Positions 7,893-17,991 of a stretch of DNA of 64,000 bases are shown piece by piece. The position numbers were made by a program, and so were the translations under genes. Position 1 is the stretch's first letter. Each line of letters begins with the position of its first letter. The stretch is from Solirubrobacter ginsenosidimutans (GTDB taxonomy: Bacteria > Actinomycetota > Thermoleophilia > Solirubrobacterales > Solirubrobacteraceae). The notes beneath the pieces were generated by a model, which was not told where the DNA came from, ran no database searches, and saw only the letters and a list, made by a program, of their open reading frames with translations. Location of the stretch: the NCBI RefSeq assembly GCF_027587205.1, contig NZ_JAPDOD010000014.1, forward strand, positions 1 through 64,000, read 5' to 3'.

Positions 7893-8846
7893 TCAGGGCG
7901 TCGCCGCGTGCCGTTCGGCCAGCGCACCGCGCCAGTCCGGGGCGGCGACGCCGGCGACGAGACCCGCGACGGCGAACGCCTCGCCTACGGCCTCCGACGA
8001 CCAGCCCGGCTCCGACAGCTTGGCCAGGAGGCTGTCGACCGCGAGCGGCCATGCCCAGCGCCAAAGGCGCTGCTCCGGGTAGGCGAGCGCGTGGACGAAC
8101 TGGGCGACACTGGCGCGGAAGGCCTGGGCGTCACCATCGTGTTCGGACATCACCCACGAGGCGGCGTCATAGCCCGGGTCGCCCACCGCCGCCGGGCTGT
8201 CGATCGCGACGAGGCCACCCGCGGCGTGCAGGAGGTTGCGCGCCTCGAAGTCACCGTGCAAGAGCACGGATCGCGACCACGAGTCGCTGAGCTGCTCTGC
8301 CGCGGACGCGGCGTCGGCGACGAGCTCGTCCGGCAGCGACCGCGAGAGCCTGCGGTTGCGGGTTGCGTGCGCCGCCCACTGCGCCGCGAGCCGCTCGCGA
8401 AGCAACGGCACGTGCTCAGGCGGCACGTCGACGGGAACGTGCAGGCGGCGCAGCAGCCCGGCGGCCTCATCAGCACGAAGTTCCCGCGCGTTCACCGAGA
8501 CGCCCGGCTGGACGCGTGGCAGCAGCAACGCCGCGGCCGCAAGGTCGTGGCAGAGCAGTCGCGGCACGCCGACCCCGTCGCGGGCCACGAGCCCGCCGAT
8601 CTCCGCACGTCCGTCAGCAGGCCGAGGGGCGACCTTCAGCACGACCGGCTCGCCGCGTCGCGTCCCGAAGGCCACGTAGGCACTCCACCCGCCCGCGAAC
8701 GTGCCCTCGAGCTGGACGTCCCACTCCCGGCACAGACGCCCGACGAGACCCGGCAAGTCGTCGAGCCATGGTTTTACCTGCTCGCCGATCAGACCGAGGA
8801 ACTGGAGCCGAAGCCGTTCGGGGAGCGCCGGGAGCACCCGCGTCAC
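7893..8846 (-). CDS. APH-fold small-molecule kinase (aminoglycoside/hydroxyurea kinase-like)
   Basis: 317 aa from GTG 8846. It has an N-lobe lysine in VVLKVAPRP (ATP binding), the Brenner-type catalytic segment LHGDFEARNLL (~residues 209-219) and the metal-binding AIDSPAAVGDPGYDAA region. Length and motif spacing fit the streptomycin 6-kinase/hydroxyurea phosphotransferase branch of the APH superfamily. Members phosphorylate aminoglycosides or unrelated small hydroxyl compounds; the substrate here is unknown, and resistance should not be assumed. It has no strong ribosome-binding site and stands alone between tRNA-Leu and a gene fragment. Confidence 0.75.
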   Translation of the reverse strand: MTRVLPALPERLRLQFLGLIGEQVKPWLDDLPGLVGRLCREWDVQLEGTFAGGWSAYVAFGTRRGEPVVLKVAPRPADGRAEIGGLVARDGVGVPRLLCHDLAAAALLLPRVQPGVSVNARELRADEAAGLLRRLHVPVDVPPEHVPLLRERLAAQWAAHATRNRRLSRSLPDELVADAASAAEQLSDSWSRSVLLHGDFEARNLLHAAGGLVAIDSPAAVGDPGYDAASWVMSEHDGDAQAFRASVAQFVHALAYPEQRLWRWAWPLAVDSLLAKLSEPGWSSEAVGEAFAVAGLVAGVAAPDWRGALAERHAATP

Positions 8847-8853
8847 GATAGGT

Positions 8854-8967
8854 GGGGAGCAGGGTTCGACGAACAGCGCGAGCGCGACGATCTCCTACGG
8901 CGGCGAGACGGTCGAGCTCGAGCGTTCCGACGACGGCTGGCGTCTGAGCGACTCGCCGGTGAGCTGA
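8854..8967 (+). pseudogene. Possible 3' fragment of a lost gene
   Basis: The frame ending with TGA at 8967 reads ISYGGETVELERSDDGWRL, which looks like the last strands of a small exported lipoprotein-like domain. It has no credible start, and its upstream part coincides with the APH gene on the other strand. It is either a remnant or chance coding potential. Confidence 0.2.
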
Positions 8968-9037
8968 GGGGCACAGGCAAAGTCCAGGGTGAGACCCCGA
9001 TTGTCCGAGCGTGCCGCGCTGGGGGAGAATCGGGCGC

Positions 9038-9850
9038 ATGACCAAGAGCCTGCTCGTCGCCGTGCTGGCGCTCCTGCTGGTCCTGCCCGCCGCGGCGCGC
9101 GCGGAGACTGAGACGGTGACGTCCGGGAACACCACGGCGACGCTCACGTGGACGCCGGGGCAGTTCGGGGTGACCGGTGCCGCGCTGACGATCACGCGCG
9201 ACGGCGTCACGGCGTTCAATCAGTCGATCCCCGACGTCGTATGCGACGAGTGCTCGCTGCCGGGCAACGGGGCCGACGATGTCAAGGTCGTCAACCTCGA
9301 CGGGCTCGACGACCTGGAGGTGCTGGTCACGTCCTACACCGGCGGCCAGCACTGCTGCACGCTTTCCGGGATCTATGACTTCAATGCCGCGAAGGGCACG
9401 TACGACCAGATCGTCGAGGGCTTCGCGTCGGCGGGCTACAACCTCGACGATCTCGACCACGACGGGCGACCGGAGTTCGTCACCCAGGACGTGCGCTTCG
9501 AGGACCTGTTCACGAGCCACGTGTCCTCGTTCCCGCCGCCCCAGGTGTTCGACTTCGTCCGCCAGGACGATGTGCCGTTCCTGGCCGACGTGACGACCAA
9601 GTACACGACGTTGATCCGCAGCAATGCGGCCGAGGCCAAGCGCTCGTTCGCCAAGGCCGGCAGGAACGACCGCAGCAGCCGCGGCGTGATCGCGGCCTAT
9701 GTCGCCGACCAGTACCTGCTGGGCCACGGCTCCACAGGCCTGAAGGAACTCGACCGCCAGATCAAGCGCGGCGTCCTTGGCAGCAAGGCGTCCGCGAAGA
9801 CCTACCGGAGCAAGCTGCTCAGGCTGCTGCGCGACTACGGCTACCGATGA
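9038..9850 (+). CDS. Secreted FG-GAP/VCBS-like protein, 270 aa
   Basis: ATG 9038 follows GGGGGAG (9021-9027). The product starts with a signal peptide (MTKSLLVAVLALLLVLP, cut near ARA-E). The mature part has D-rich segments (VVNLDGLDDLEVLV, LDDLDHDGRPEFV) like FG-GAP/VCBS calcium-binding beta-propeller turns, and two cysteine pairs (VCDEC, HCC). The last ~100 residues are helical and basic. Its stop overlaps the next start (ATGA at 9847-9850), so the two genes are translationally coupled. The exact function is unknown. Confidence 0.75.
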   Translation: MTKSLLVAVLALLLVLPAAARAETETVTSGNTTATLTWTPGQFGVTGAALTITRDGVTAFNQSIPDVVCDECSLPGNGADDVKVVNLDGLDDLEVLVTSYTGGQHCCTLSGIYDFNAAKGTYDQIVEGFASAGYNLDDLDHDGRPEFVTQDVRFEDLFTSHVSSFPPPQVFDFVRQDDVPFLADVTTKYTTLIRSNAAEAKRSFAKAGRNDRSSRGVIAAYVADQYLLGHGSTGLKELDRQIKRGVLGSKASAKTYRSKLLRLLRDYGYR

Positions 9851-11208
9851 GACCGCTCACAGCCGTCCTGGCCGCGCTGGCGGTCGCGCTGACCCCTGCC
9901 GCAACGGCGGCCGCGAAGCCCGTGTCGGTCGCGTACGACGAGAGCTTCAACGCCATCGCGTACACGTCCGGGCGCGTGCTCGTGGCCGAGCCCGACCCGT
10001 TCGGCGCACCCGCGATCGTCGTGCGGGAAAAGCAGCTGGCCGACGCCGGCGACCGCGTCCTGCTCGAGATCCCGTACTCGAAGGGCGTGCCGGACGTCTC
10101 GCTCGCCGCCAACGCCACCGGGTTCCTGGTCGCGCTCCGCGACGACGCCGGAGACCGCGTGATCCTCGGCGACTATGACGGGAGGCAGCACGCGGTCGTG
10201 GACTGCGCCGCGCCACCGCCAGCCGATGACGCACCGTCGATCACCGTCACGGCCGGCACGCGTGGCTTCGCTTTCGCGGGCGCGAGATGTGGCCCCGCAG
10301 CCGTCGCGACGATCGGCGCCGACGGGACCCTCACCCCCATCGCCGGCGACGGCCCCGCCCCGCGCAACGAGGAACTCGCGTACGCCGAGCCCTACCTCGC
10401 GATCCCGTTGCAGGACTCGGTCCGGGTGATCGACGTCACCACCGGCGCCCAGCGCCGCCTCCCGCCGGGGTACGTGCGCGGAGACACCGCGGTCGCCGTG
10501 CTCGCGGACGGGACGCTCGTCATGGACACCTCGACGCTCGACGGCCTCCCGCGCCCCGGGCTGTACACCTGGCCGGCGAGCGCGCCCACGCCGACCTTCG
10601 TGTCCGCCCGCGGCAGCGGCGCCACGGTCCGGGCGGTCGGGCGCCGGATCGTCTTCGAGGCCGACCCGCCCCGCCTGATCGACCTCGACGCCGCCACATC
10701 GCGCGCCCTCGGCGCACCCGGGCTCGGCCTCCCAAGCCTGCTCGGCTTCGACGGAAGGCACGTGGCGCTCCGCGGGTTCTCCTGCTCGGGCGCTCGCCAG
10801 GTCACCGTCCTCGATCTCGACGAGCCCACCGCCCCAGGCGCCGCACCCGGATGCCCGGTGCGCTTCGATCAGACCAGCCTCCGGTTCGATCGCAGCGGGC
10901 GAGCCCATACGCGGGTGCTCTGCGCCAACGGCTGCCGGGCGCAGGTCTCGCTGGTCGAGCAGTCGACGGAGCAGCGTCCCTGCGACGCGCTCGACGACAC
11001 GGGCACGCACCCGTGCCGGACGGTCGCGCGAGCGCGCCTGAACCTCCCCTCGACCGCGACCGCGCACGCCAGAACGCTCACCTTCGCCCTGACCGGCACC
11101 GGCCGCCGGCTGCGGCGGCGGAACGCCCACACGCTCGACGTACGGACCTCGTTCGGCGGGAACTTCGGCCTCGCGCGCCACGGCGAACTCCGGGAGGTGG
11201 CGCTCTAA
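9847..11208 (+). CDS. Secreted protein with repeated beta-strand architecture, 453 aa
   Basis: ATG 9847 overlaps the upstream stop by 4 nt. The N-terminus is a signal peptide (RPLTAVLAALAVALTPAATA). The mature protein is a string of short beta-strand units (VLVAEPDPFG, GFLVALRDD, VAVLADGTLVMD, RIVFEADPPRLIDLD), probably a beta-propeller, followed by a region with five or six cysteines and a basic beta-rich tail. No enzyme motif is seen. It likely works with the preceding secreted protein. Confidence 0.75.
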   Translation: MRPLTAVLAALAVALTPAATAAAKPVSVAYDESFNAIAYTSGRVLVAEPDPFGAPAIVVREKQLADAGDRVLLEIPYSKGVPDVSLAANATGFLVALRDDAGDRVILGDYDGRQHAVVDCAAPPPADDAPSITVTAGTRGFAFAGARCGPAAVATIGADGTLTPIAGDGPAPRNEELAYAEPYLAIPLQDSVRVIDVTTGAQRRLPPGYVRGDTAVAVLADGTLVMDTSTLDGLPRPGLYTWPASAPTPTFVSARGSGATVRAVGRRIVFEADPPRLIDLDAATSRALGAPGLGLPSLLGFDGRHVALRGFSCSGARQVTVLDLDEPTAPGAAPGCPVRFDQTSLRFDRSGRAHTRVLCANGCRAQVSLVEQSTEQRPCDALDDTGTHPCRTVARARLNLPSTATAHARTLTFALTGTGRRLRRRNAHTLDVRTSFGGNFGLARHGELREVAL

Positions 11209-11228
11209 ACCGCCGCAGATCGCTTCGA

Positions 11229-11255
11229 TGTCACATTCGCGAACGCGGCGGTGTC
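11229..11255 (+). promoter_or_regulatory. ECF41-type promoter (TGTCACA-N16-TGTC)
   Basis: TGTCACA at 11229-11235, a 16-nt spacer and TGTC at 11252-11255 match the reported ECF41 consensus (TGTCACA, 16 nt, CGTC) except for one base in the -10. It lies 37 bp upstream of the decarboxylase-ECF41 gene pair, the expected autoregulated position. Confidence 0.65.
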
Positions 11256-11292
11256 TTGATGCCGAACACGCCAGACGCAACAGGAGAACACC

Positions 11293-11844
11293 ATGGCACT
11301 ACGCGTTCCCAAGGCACAGCTCAACGGGCTCACCGACAAGATGATCGAGCAGTTCGGTGCCGTGCCCGAACCGCTCGAGGTGATGTGGAACAACCCCAAG
11401 GTCGCCCAGGTCGCGCTGGAGATCGGGGCCAAGACCGGCGAGTGGGATGCGGCCGACGAGGGCCTGAAGTCGTTCGCGCACATGGCCGTCGCGGCGCAGG
11501 TCGGCTGCTCCTGGTGCCTTGACATCGGGTACTTCCAGGCGCTCAACCAGAACCTCGACGTCGCCAAGGCGAGTCAGGTGCCGCGCTGGCGGGAATCGGA
11601 CGCGTTCACGCCACTGGAGCGCGACGTGCTCGAGTACGCCGAGGCGATGACCAACACGCCGCCGACGGTCACCGACGAGCTGTCCAAGAGCCTGCTCGAC
11701 CAGCTCGGCCCCGCGGCGATGGTGGAGCTCACCGCGCACATCGCATTCTCGAACTTCGCGACCCGGACCAACACGACGCTGGGGATCGAGTCGCAGGGCT
11801 TCTCGGCCGCGTGCGAGGTCCCGCTGGCCGCGCGCCCGGCGTAG
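11293..11844 (+). CDS. Carboxymuconolactone decarboxylase (AhpD-like) family protein, ECF41 partner
   Basis: 183 aa. The CMD/AhpD core is visible around residues 45-85, with the redox pair Cys72-Cys75 in GCSWCLDIGY; the usual following histidine is replaced by a Y-F-Q stretch. Family members are alkylhydroperoxidase-like or decarboxylase-like enzymes. The next gene (11 bp downstream) is an ECF41 sigma factor, and ECF41 genes are typically paired with a carboxymuconolactone decarboxylase, oxidoreductase or epimerase. This gene is therefore the likely main target of the sigma factor. Its substrate is unknown. Confidence 0.85.
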   Translation: MALRVPKAQLNGLTDKMIEQFGAVPEPLEVMWNNPKVAQVALEIGAKTGEWDAADEGLKSFAHMAVAAQVGCSWCLDIGYFQALNQNLDVAKASQVPRWRESDAFTPLERDVLEYAEAMTNTPPTVTDELSKSLLDQLGPAAMVELTAHIAFSNFATRTNTTLGIESQGFSAACEVPLAARPA

Positions 11845-11855
11845 CCTGAGACGTG

Positions 11856-12722
11856 ATGACCGAGGACCCGTTCGTCGCGCATCGCAGCCTGCTGTTCACG
11901 GTCGCGTACGAGATGCTCGGCTCGGCCGCCGACGCGGAGGACGTGCTGCAGGAATCCTGGCTGCGGTGGGCCGGCGTCGATCAGGCACAGGTGCAGGAGC
12001 CGCGTGCGTACCTGATCCGGATCGTCACGCGGCAGGCGCTCAACCGCCTCCGAACGGTGTCCCGCCGGCGCGAGGAATATGTCGGCGAGTGGCTGCCGGA
12101 ACCGCTGCTGACCAGCCCGGACGTCGCCGAGGACGTCGAACTCGCGGAGAGCGTCTCGATCGCGATGTTGACCGTGCTGGAGACGCTCGGGCCGACGGAG
12201 CGGGCGGTGTTCGTGCTTCGCGAGGTCTTCGACGTGCCCTACGGCGAGATCGCCGAGGCGATCGGGAAGTCCGCCGCCACGGTGCGCCAGACCGCCCGGC
12301 GGGCGCGCGAGCACGTGGCGGCGCGGCGCCCGCTCGTGCGGGTGAGTCAGTCCGAGCAGGAGGCCGTCACCGAGCGCTTCCTGCTCGCGCTGCAGACGGG
12401 ACAGATCCAGGAGCTGATGGACCTCCTGGCGCCGGACGTCGTCCTGATCGCCGACGGTGGCGGGCTCGTGACCGCGGCCCGGGTCCCGATCCGCGGGGCC
12501 GAGGTCGTGGCCAAGCTGATGGCGCGGGTGAACCAGGTGGTGGGAGCGTTGGAGACCACGACGATGTGGCTCAACGGCGCGCCCGCCGCGCGGATCGACA
12601 TGGACGGCGACCCGACCGTGGTGAGTCTGGTCGTGGAGAACGGGCGCGTGACCCGGATCTACGCGATCCGGAATCCGCTGAAGCTCACGCGAATCCAAGC
12701 ACCGGCCACGCTCGCCCGGTGA
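11856..12722 (+). CDS. ECF41-group sigma factor with C-terminal SnoaL-like domain
   Basis: 288 aa from ATG 11856 (GTG 11853 also possible). Region 2 (DAEDVLQESWLRW) and region 4 (LGPTERAVFVLREVFDVPYGEIAEAIG, then a recognition helix) are intact. The ~95-residue C-terminal extension is SnoaL-like. The three ECF41 signature motifs are present: WLPEP in the linker (~residue 79), DGGG (~199) and an NPLKL version of NPDKL (~272). In this group the extension modulates the sigma factor's own activity, so no separate anti-sigma factor is expected or seen. Probably activates the promoter at 11229. Confidence 0.92.
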   Translation: MTEDPFVAHRSLLFTVAYEMLGSAADAEDVLQESWLRWAGVDQAQVQEPRAYLIRIVTRQALNRLRTVSRRREEYVGEWLPEPLLTSPDVAEDVELAESVSIAMLTVLETLGPTERAVFVLREVFDVPYGEIAEAIGKSAATVRQTARRAREHVAARRPLVRVSQSEQEAVTERFLLALQTGQIQELMDLLAPDVVLIADGGGLVTAARVPIRGAEVVAKLMARVNQVVGALETTTMWLNGAPAARIDMDGDPTVVSLVVENGRVTRIYAIRNPLKLTRIQAPATLAR

Positions 12723-12726
12723 AGCG

Positions 12727-15014
<2,288 letters not shown>

Positions 15015-15119
15015 CGCCGGCTGAAGTCCGGGTCCCCCCGACCGGGGGACTCGGACGAGTGTCCAGAAAGCCTCCATAGGGTCTCAACCCCATCGTGGTT
15101 TGGTCGATGTTCTGACCAA

Positions 15120-15210
15120 CAGGGCTGAAAACAAGGCAAACCCGCCGTGAGGTGGGGACGCAAAGCTAGAGGTCTCGCACGGACGCGAGATAGCTCGGCC
15201 GCCAGCTTCG
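15120..15210 (+). promoter_or_regulatory. GEMM-type cyclic dinucleotide riboswitch aptamer
   Basis: The conserved GEMM cores are present in order: AGGCAAACC (15134-15142), a CCCGCC stem closed by a GTGA (GNRA) tetraloop, GGGGACGCAAAGC (15153-15165), then a second hairpin with TCTCGC/GCGAGA and the ATAGCTCGGCCGCC receptor-side strand. GCTG 15124-15127 and CAGC 15203-15206 can close P1. Downstream, CTTCGA-GAGGGA-TCGAAG can form a competing hairpin that shares bases with P1, ahead of GGAGGTG (15233-15239). The target is the secreted subtilase. Ligand: c-di-GMP, or possibly cAMP-GMP. Confidence 0.8.
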
Positions 15211-15248
15211 AGAGGGATCGAAGAGCGCACACGGAGGTGCCCTGAACG

Positions 15249-17018
15249 TTGTCTATGAAGGTTGAAACTCGCTGGCGTCGCCGGCTGGCGGTGGCTCTGG
15301 TGGCCGCGGCCGTGCCGACGTTTGCCGGCACCACGGCGGTTCAGGCGGCACCATCAGCGCAGGCGCGGCTCACCGCGGTCGCCGCCTCCTCGCCGGTCCG
15401 CAAGGTCACCGCGATCGTGCAGTTCAAGGCGGGCTTCGCCGAGAAGCAGGCCAAGGCCGTCGTCGCGTCCTACGGCGGCAAGGTCGTCACCCGCGTGCCG
15501 CTCATCAACGGCCTCGCGGTCCAGCTTCCGGCCAAGCAGGCCAAGGCGCTCGCCGCCGATCGCAAGGTCGTCGGCCTCACGCTCAACACCCGCGTGCACA
15601 GCACCGGGCTGGGCAACCTGGGGCAGCTCGCCACGACCTACCCGAAGACCACCAAGGCCGACAAGCTCTGGCAGCGCGGCATCACGGGCGCCGGGGTCGG
15701 CGTCGCCGTGCTCGACACCGGCGTCGCGGGTGACGCACCGGACTTCAAGGGCGCCGACGGCGGCTCGCGGGTCGTCGCCAACGTCGTGACCTCACCGGGC
15801 GCCGCCACGGCGGGTGACGGCTTCGGCCACGGCACGCACGTCGCGGGCATCATCGCCGGCAACTCGTTCAACCGCGCGCCGAAGGACCCGTTCTACGGCA
15901 AGTACGTCGGCATCGCGCCGGACGCCAACCTGATCGCGATCAAGGCGTCCGACGACGCCGGCAACGCGACCGTGCTGGACGTCATCAACGGCATCGCGTT
16001 CGCCGTCGACCACAAGGCGGACTTCAACATCCGCGTCCTCAACCTCTCGCTGGCGGCCGACACGCAGCAGTCCTACAAGCTCGACCCGCTCGACGCGGCC
16101 GTCGAGTACGCCTGGCAGAAGGGCATCGTCGTCGTCGCCGCCGCCGGCAACCGCGGCGTCGCCCCCGACGCCGTCCGCTACGCCCCGGCCAACGATCCGT
16201 TCGTGATCTCGGTCGGCGGCGTCGACGAGACCGGCAACGCGGGCTCGGGCAAGCGCGCCGACTGGTCCTCGACCGGCACCACGCAGGATGGCTTCTCCAA
16301 GCCGGAGGTCCTCGCCCCGGGCGCGCACATCGTGTCCGTCCTGGCCCCCGGCAGCGCGTTCCTGCAGCTGTGCCCGAACTGCGCCATCGGCGGCTCGTAC
16401 TTCAAGGCCGGCGGCACGTCGATGGCGGCTCCGGTCGTCGCCGGCGCCGCCGCGCTGCTCCTGCAGGCCCGCCCGACGCTCACGCCCGATCAGGTCAAGG
16501 CGCTCCTGATGGGCACCGACCGGTGGATGCCGGGCGAGAAGGGCGGCCAGATCGACATCGAGAAGGCCGTCTTCACCCAGACGAACGCCGTCCCGGTGGT
16601 CAACCGCTACCTGCAGCCCAACTACCTGATCGACGCGCTCACCCGCGCGGGCAAGGACATCAGCACGTGGACGCGCTCCTCCTGGAGCACCGCCACCGGC
16701 GCGCTGAACGCCGGCTGGGCCCGCTCGAGCTGGTCGTGTGGCATGTGCCAGACGGCAGGCGGCGTGATCGACCCGCAGCGCTCCTCCTGGAGCCGCAGCT
16801 CCTGGTCCAGCGCCGGCGAGGATGCCTCCAGCGAGGCCGCCGAGTACGACGCCGCGCTCGCCGCGAGCGAGGACACCGGCACGCTCGAAGCGCCGATCCC
16901 GACCGACGCGGTCATCCCGGACGACGCGGAGCCGGCCGCCGAGGCGCCCGCCGCGACGCCCACGCCGACCGCCACCCCCACCGCCACCGCCACGCCGACC
17001 CCGGAGGCGATCGGATGA
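15249..17018 (+). CDS. Secreted subtilisin-like serine protease (S8) with RSSWS repeats
   Basis: TTG 15249 has the better distance (9 nt) from GGAGGTG; ATG 15255 is the alternative. Signal peptide to about residue 33, inhibitor I9-like propeptide (~50-115), then an S8 catalytic domain with Asp156 (AVLDTG), His194 (GFGHGTHVAG) and Ser391 (GGTSMAAP). After residue ~470 the tail has four RSSWS pentads, two cysteines (CGMC), an acidic stretch and an A-T-P-rich end. Exported endopeptidase; target unknown. The riboswitch upstream ties it to cyclic dinucleotide signalling. Confidence 0.95.
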   Translation: MSMKVETRWRRRLAVALVAAAVPTFAGTTAVQAAPSAQARLTAVAASSPVRKVTAIVQFKAGFAEKQAKAVVASYGGKVVTRVPLINGLAVQLPAKQAKALAADRKVVGLTLNTRVHSTGLGNLGQLATTYPKTTKADKLWQRGITGAGVGVAVLDTGVAGDAPDFKGADGGSRVVANVVTSPGAATAGDGFGHGTHVAGIIAGNSFNRAPKDPFYGKYVGIAPDANLIAIKASDDAGNATVLDVINGIAFAVDHKADFNIRVLNLSLAADTQQSYKLDPLDAAVEYAWQKGIVVVAAAGNRGVAPDAVRYAPANDPFVISVGGVDETGNAGSGKRADWSSTGTTQDGFSKPEVLAPGAHIVSVLAPGSAFLQLCPNCAIGGSYFKAGGTSMAAPVVAGAAALLLQARPTLTPDQVKALLMGTDRWMPGEKGGQIDIEKAVFTQTNAVPVVNRYLQPNYLIDALTRAGKDISTWTRSSWSTATGALNAGWARSSWSCGMCQTAGGVIDPQRSSWSRSSWSSAGEDASSEAAEYDAALAASEDTGTLEAPIPTDAVIPDDAEPAAEAPAATPTPTATPTATATPTPEAIG

Positions 17019-17062
17019 TCAATCGCGCCAGCTGGGGCCGCAAGCAGCGCCCGGGAACCTAA
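17015..17062 (+). CDS. Possible 15-codon ORF coupled to the protease gene
   Basis: ATG 17015 overlaps the protease stop (ATGA) and reads MINRASWGRKQRPGT before TAA 17060-17062. It is basic and contains R-A-S-W, reminiscent of the R-S-S-W-S repeats of the protease tail. Directly followed by a strong terminator. Coupled placement makes translation plausible; the size makes it uncertain. It might instead be the end of the protease in strains with a different frame. Confidence 0.3.
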   Translation: MINRASWGRKQRPGT

Positions 17063-17073
17063 TCACGCCAATT

Positions 17074-17103
17074 CGGGGCGAGCGGCGCAAGCCGCTCGCC
17101 CCG
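17074..17103 (+). terminator. Intrinsic terminator-like hairpin
   Basis: CGGGGCGAGCGGC (17074-17086), loop GCAA, then the exact complement at 17091-17103: a 13-bp perfect stem with a GNRA loop just after the protease operon. No U-tract follows. Confidence 0.75.
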
Positions 17104-17124
17104 AGCGCTATGGTCGCGCCGATC

Positions 17125-17607
17125 ATGGCCGACGACGATCGCGTCATCGAGCACCCGAACCGGCGCAAGGCGTCGTCGCAGCTCGCCCGCCTCGTGGTCA
17201 TCGCCCTACTGCTCGTCTCCGCGGCGATCGTCCTGATCGTCTTGGTCGGCGGATGGGAGGCCCTGGAGGGCGCCAAGCCCATCCAGATCGCGTTCATCGT
17301 CATCGACTTCGTGTTCGCGCTGTTCGTCGCGCGCTGGACCCGCGGCGTGCTCCCGATGGTCGCCGCGCTGGCGATCATCCTCGCGATCTTCGGCGCGGTC
17401 GCCGCGCCCGCCTGGTTCGATCGCGACGGGCCTGGGTTCACCGACCCGGCGCTCAGCGCCGACATCCTCGGGCTGCTGTGCGTCCTGCTCGTCCCGATCC
17501 AGCTGGCACTCGCGGTGATCGCGATGCTCGCCTTCCGCCAGAAGTGGAACGTCGAGGCGGAGCGTCCGCGAGACGAAGAACGACACCCCGAGCCCGCACC
17601 CGCCTAA
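17125..17607 (+). CDS. Four-helix membrane protein of unknown function, 160 aa
   Basis: From ATG 17125 (ATG 17110 would add five residues). A charged N-terminus is followed by four hydrophobic segments (around residues 25-45, 54-68, 75-95 and 113-137) and an acidic/proline C-tail. No motif points to transport or enzymatic activity. Similar small membrane proteins are common in actinobacteria. It stands alone between a terminator and tRNA-Leu. Confidence 0.7.
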   Translation: MADDDRVIEHPNRRKASSQLARLVVIALLLVSAAIVLIVLVGGWEALEGAKPIQIAFIVIDFVFALFVARWTRGVLPMVAALAIILAIFGAVAAPAWFDRDGPGFTDPALSADILGLLCVLLVPIQLALAVIAMLAFRQKWNVEAERPRDEERHPEPAPA

Positions 17608-17626
17608 ACTGCACAGGCGCCGCCTA

Positions 17627-17709
17627 GCCCAGGTGGAGGAACGGCAGACTCGGAGGTCTCAAAAACCTCTGCCCTTGCGGGCGTGCGGGTTCGAATCCCG
17701 CCCTGGGCA
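17627..17709 (+). tRNA. tRNA-Leu (anticodon CAA)
   Basis: An 83-nt class II tRNA: acceptor GCCCAGG/CCTGGGC, anticodon stem GAGGT/ACCTC with loop CTCAAAA, variable arm GCCCTTGCGGGCGT, T-arm GCGGG-TTCGAAT-CCCGC. Confidence 0.95.
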
Positions 17710-17718
17710 CTCGATTGG

Positions 17719-17961
17719 CTAGAACGGCATCTTCCCGCGGCCCTTGCGGCCGGCCTCGCCGCTCTTGCCGACGGCCTTGCTGGACGTCCAGAACGGCTTG
17801 CTGAACCAGCGGCCGAGCGGTCCCGGGGCCTTGCTCGCGCCACGGCCGCCGAGACCGATCGCCTTCTGGGACCCGTGCTGCGGACCACGTGACAGCCGGG
17901 GCGCGACGAAGGCGAGGATCAGGATGATGATGCAGAGGGCGATGACGCCGGCGATGATCAT
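17719..17961 (-). CDS. Small single-helix membrane protein, 80 aa
   Basis: Starts with a membrane helix (IIAGVIALCIIILILAFVA, residues 2-20) followed by a basic, glycine-rich cytoplasmic tail ending in GRKGRGKMPF. It lacks a cleavage site, so it is an anchored protein with a positively charged tail. Such proteins occur in related actinobacteria without known function. It is upstream of, and on the same strand as, no obvious partner. Confidence 0.7.
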   Translation of the reverse strand: MIIAGVIALCIIILILAFVAPRLSRGPQHGSQKAIGLGGRGASKAPGPLGRWFSKPFWTSSKAVGKSGEAGRKGRGKMPF

Positions 17962-17991
17962 GTCGTGAGGCCTACCCTCACGACTCCCGGA

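Noticed and set aside
7893..8846. Labelling the APH-fold protein as an aminoglycoside resistance gene
   Set aside because: Only the kinase motifs are visible; substrate residues cannot be assigned, and no resistance context surrounds it.
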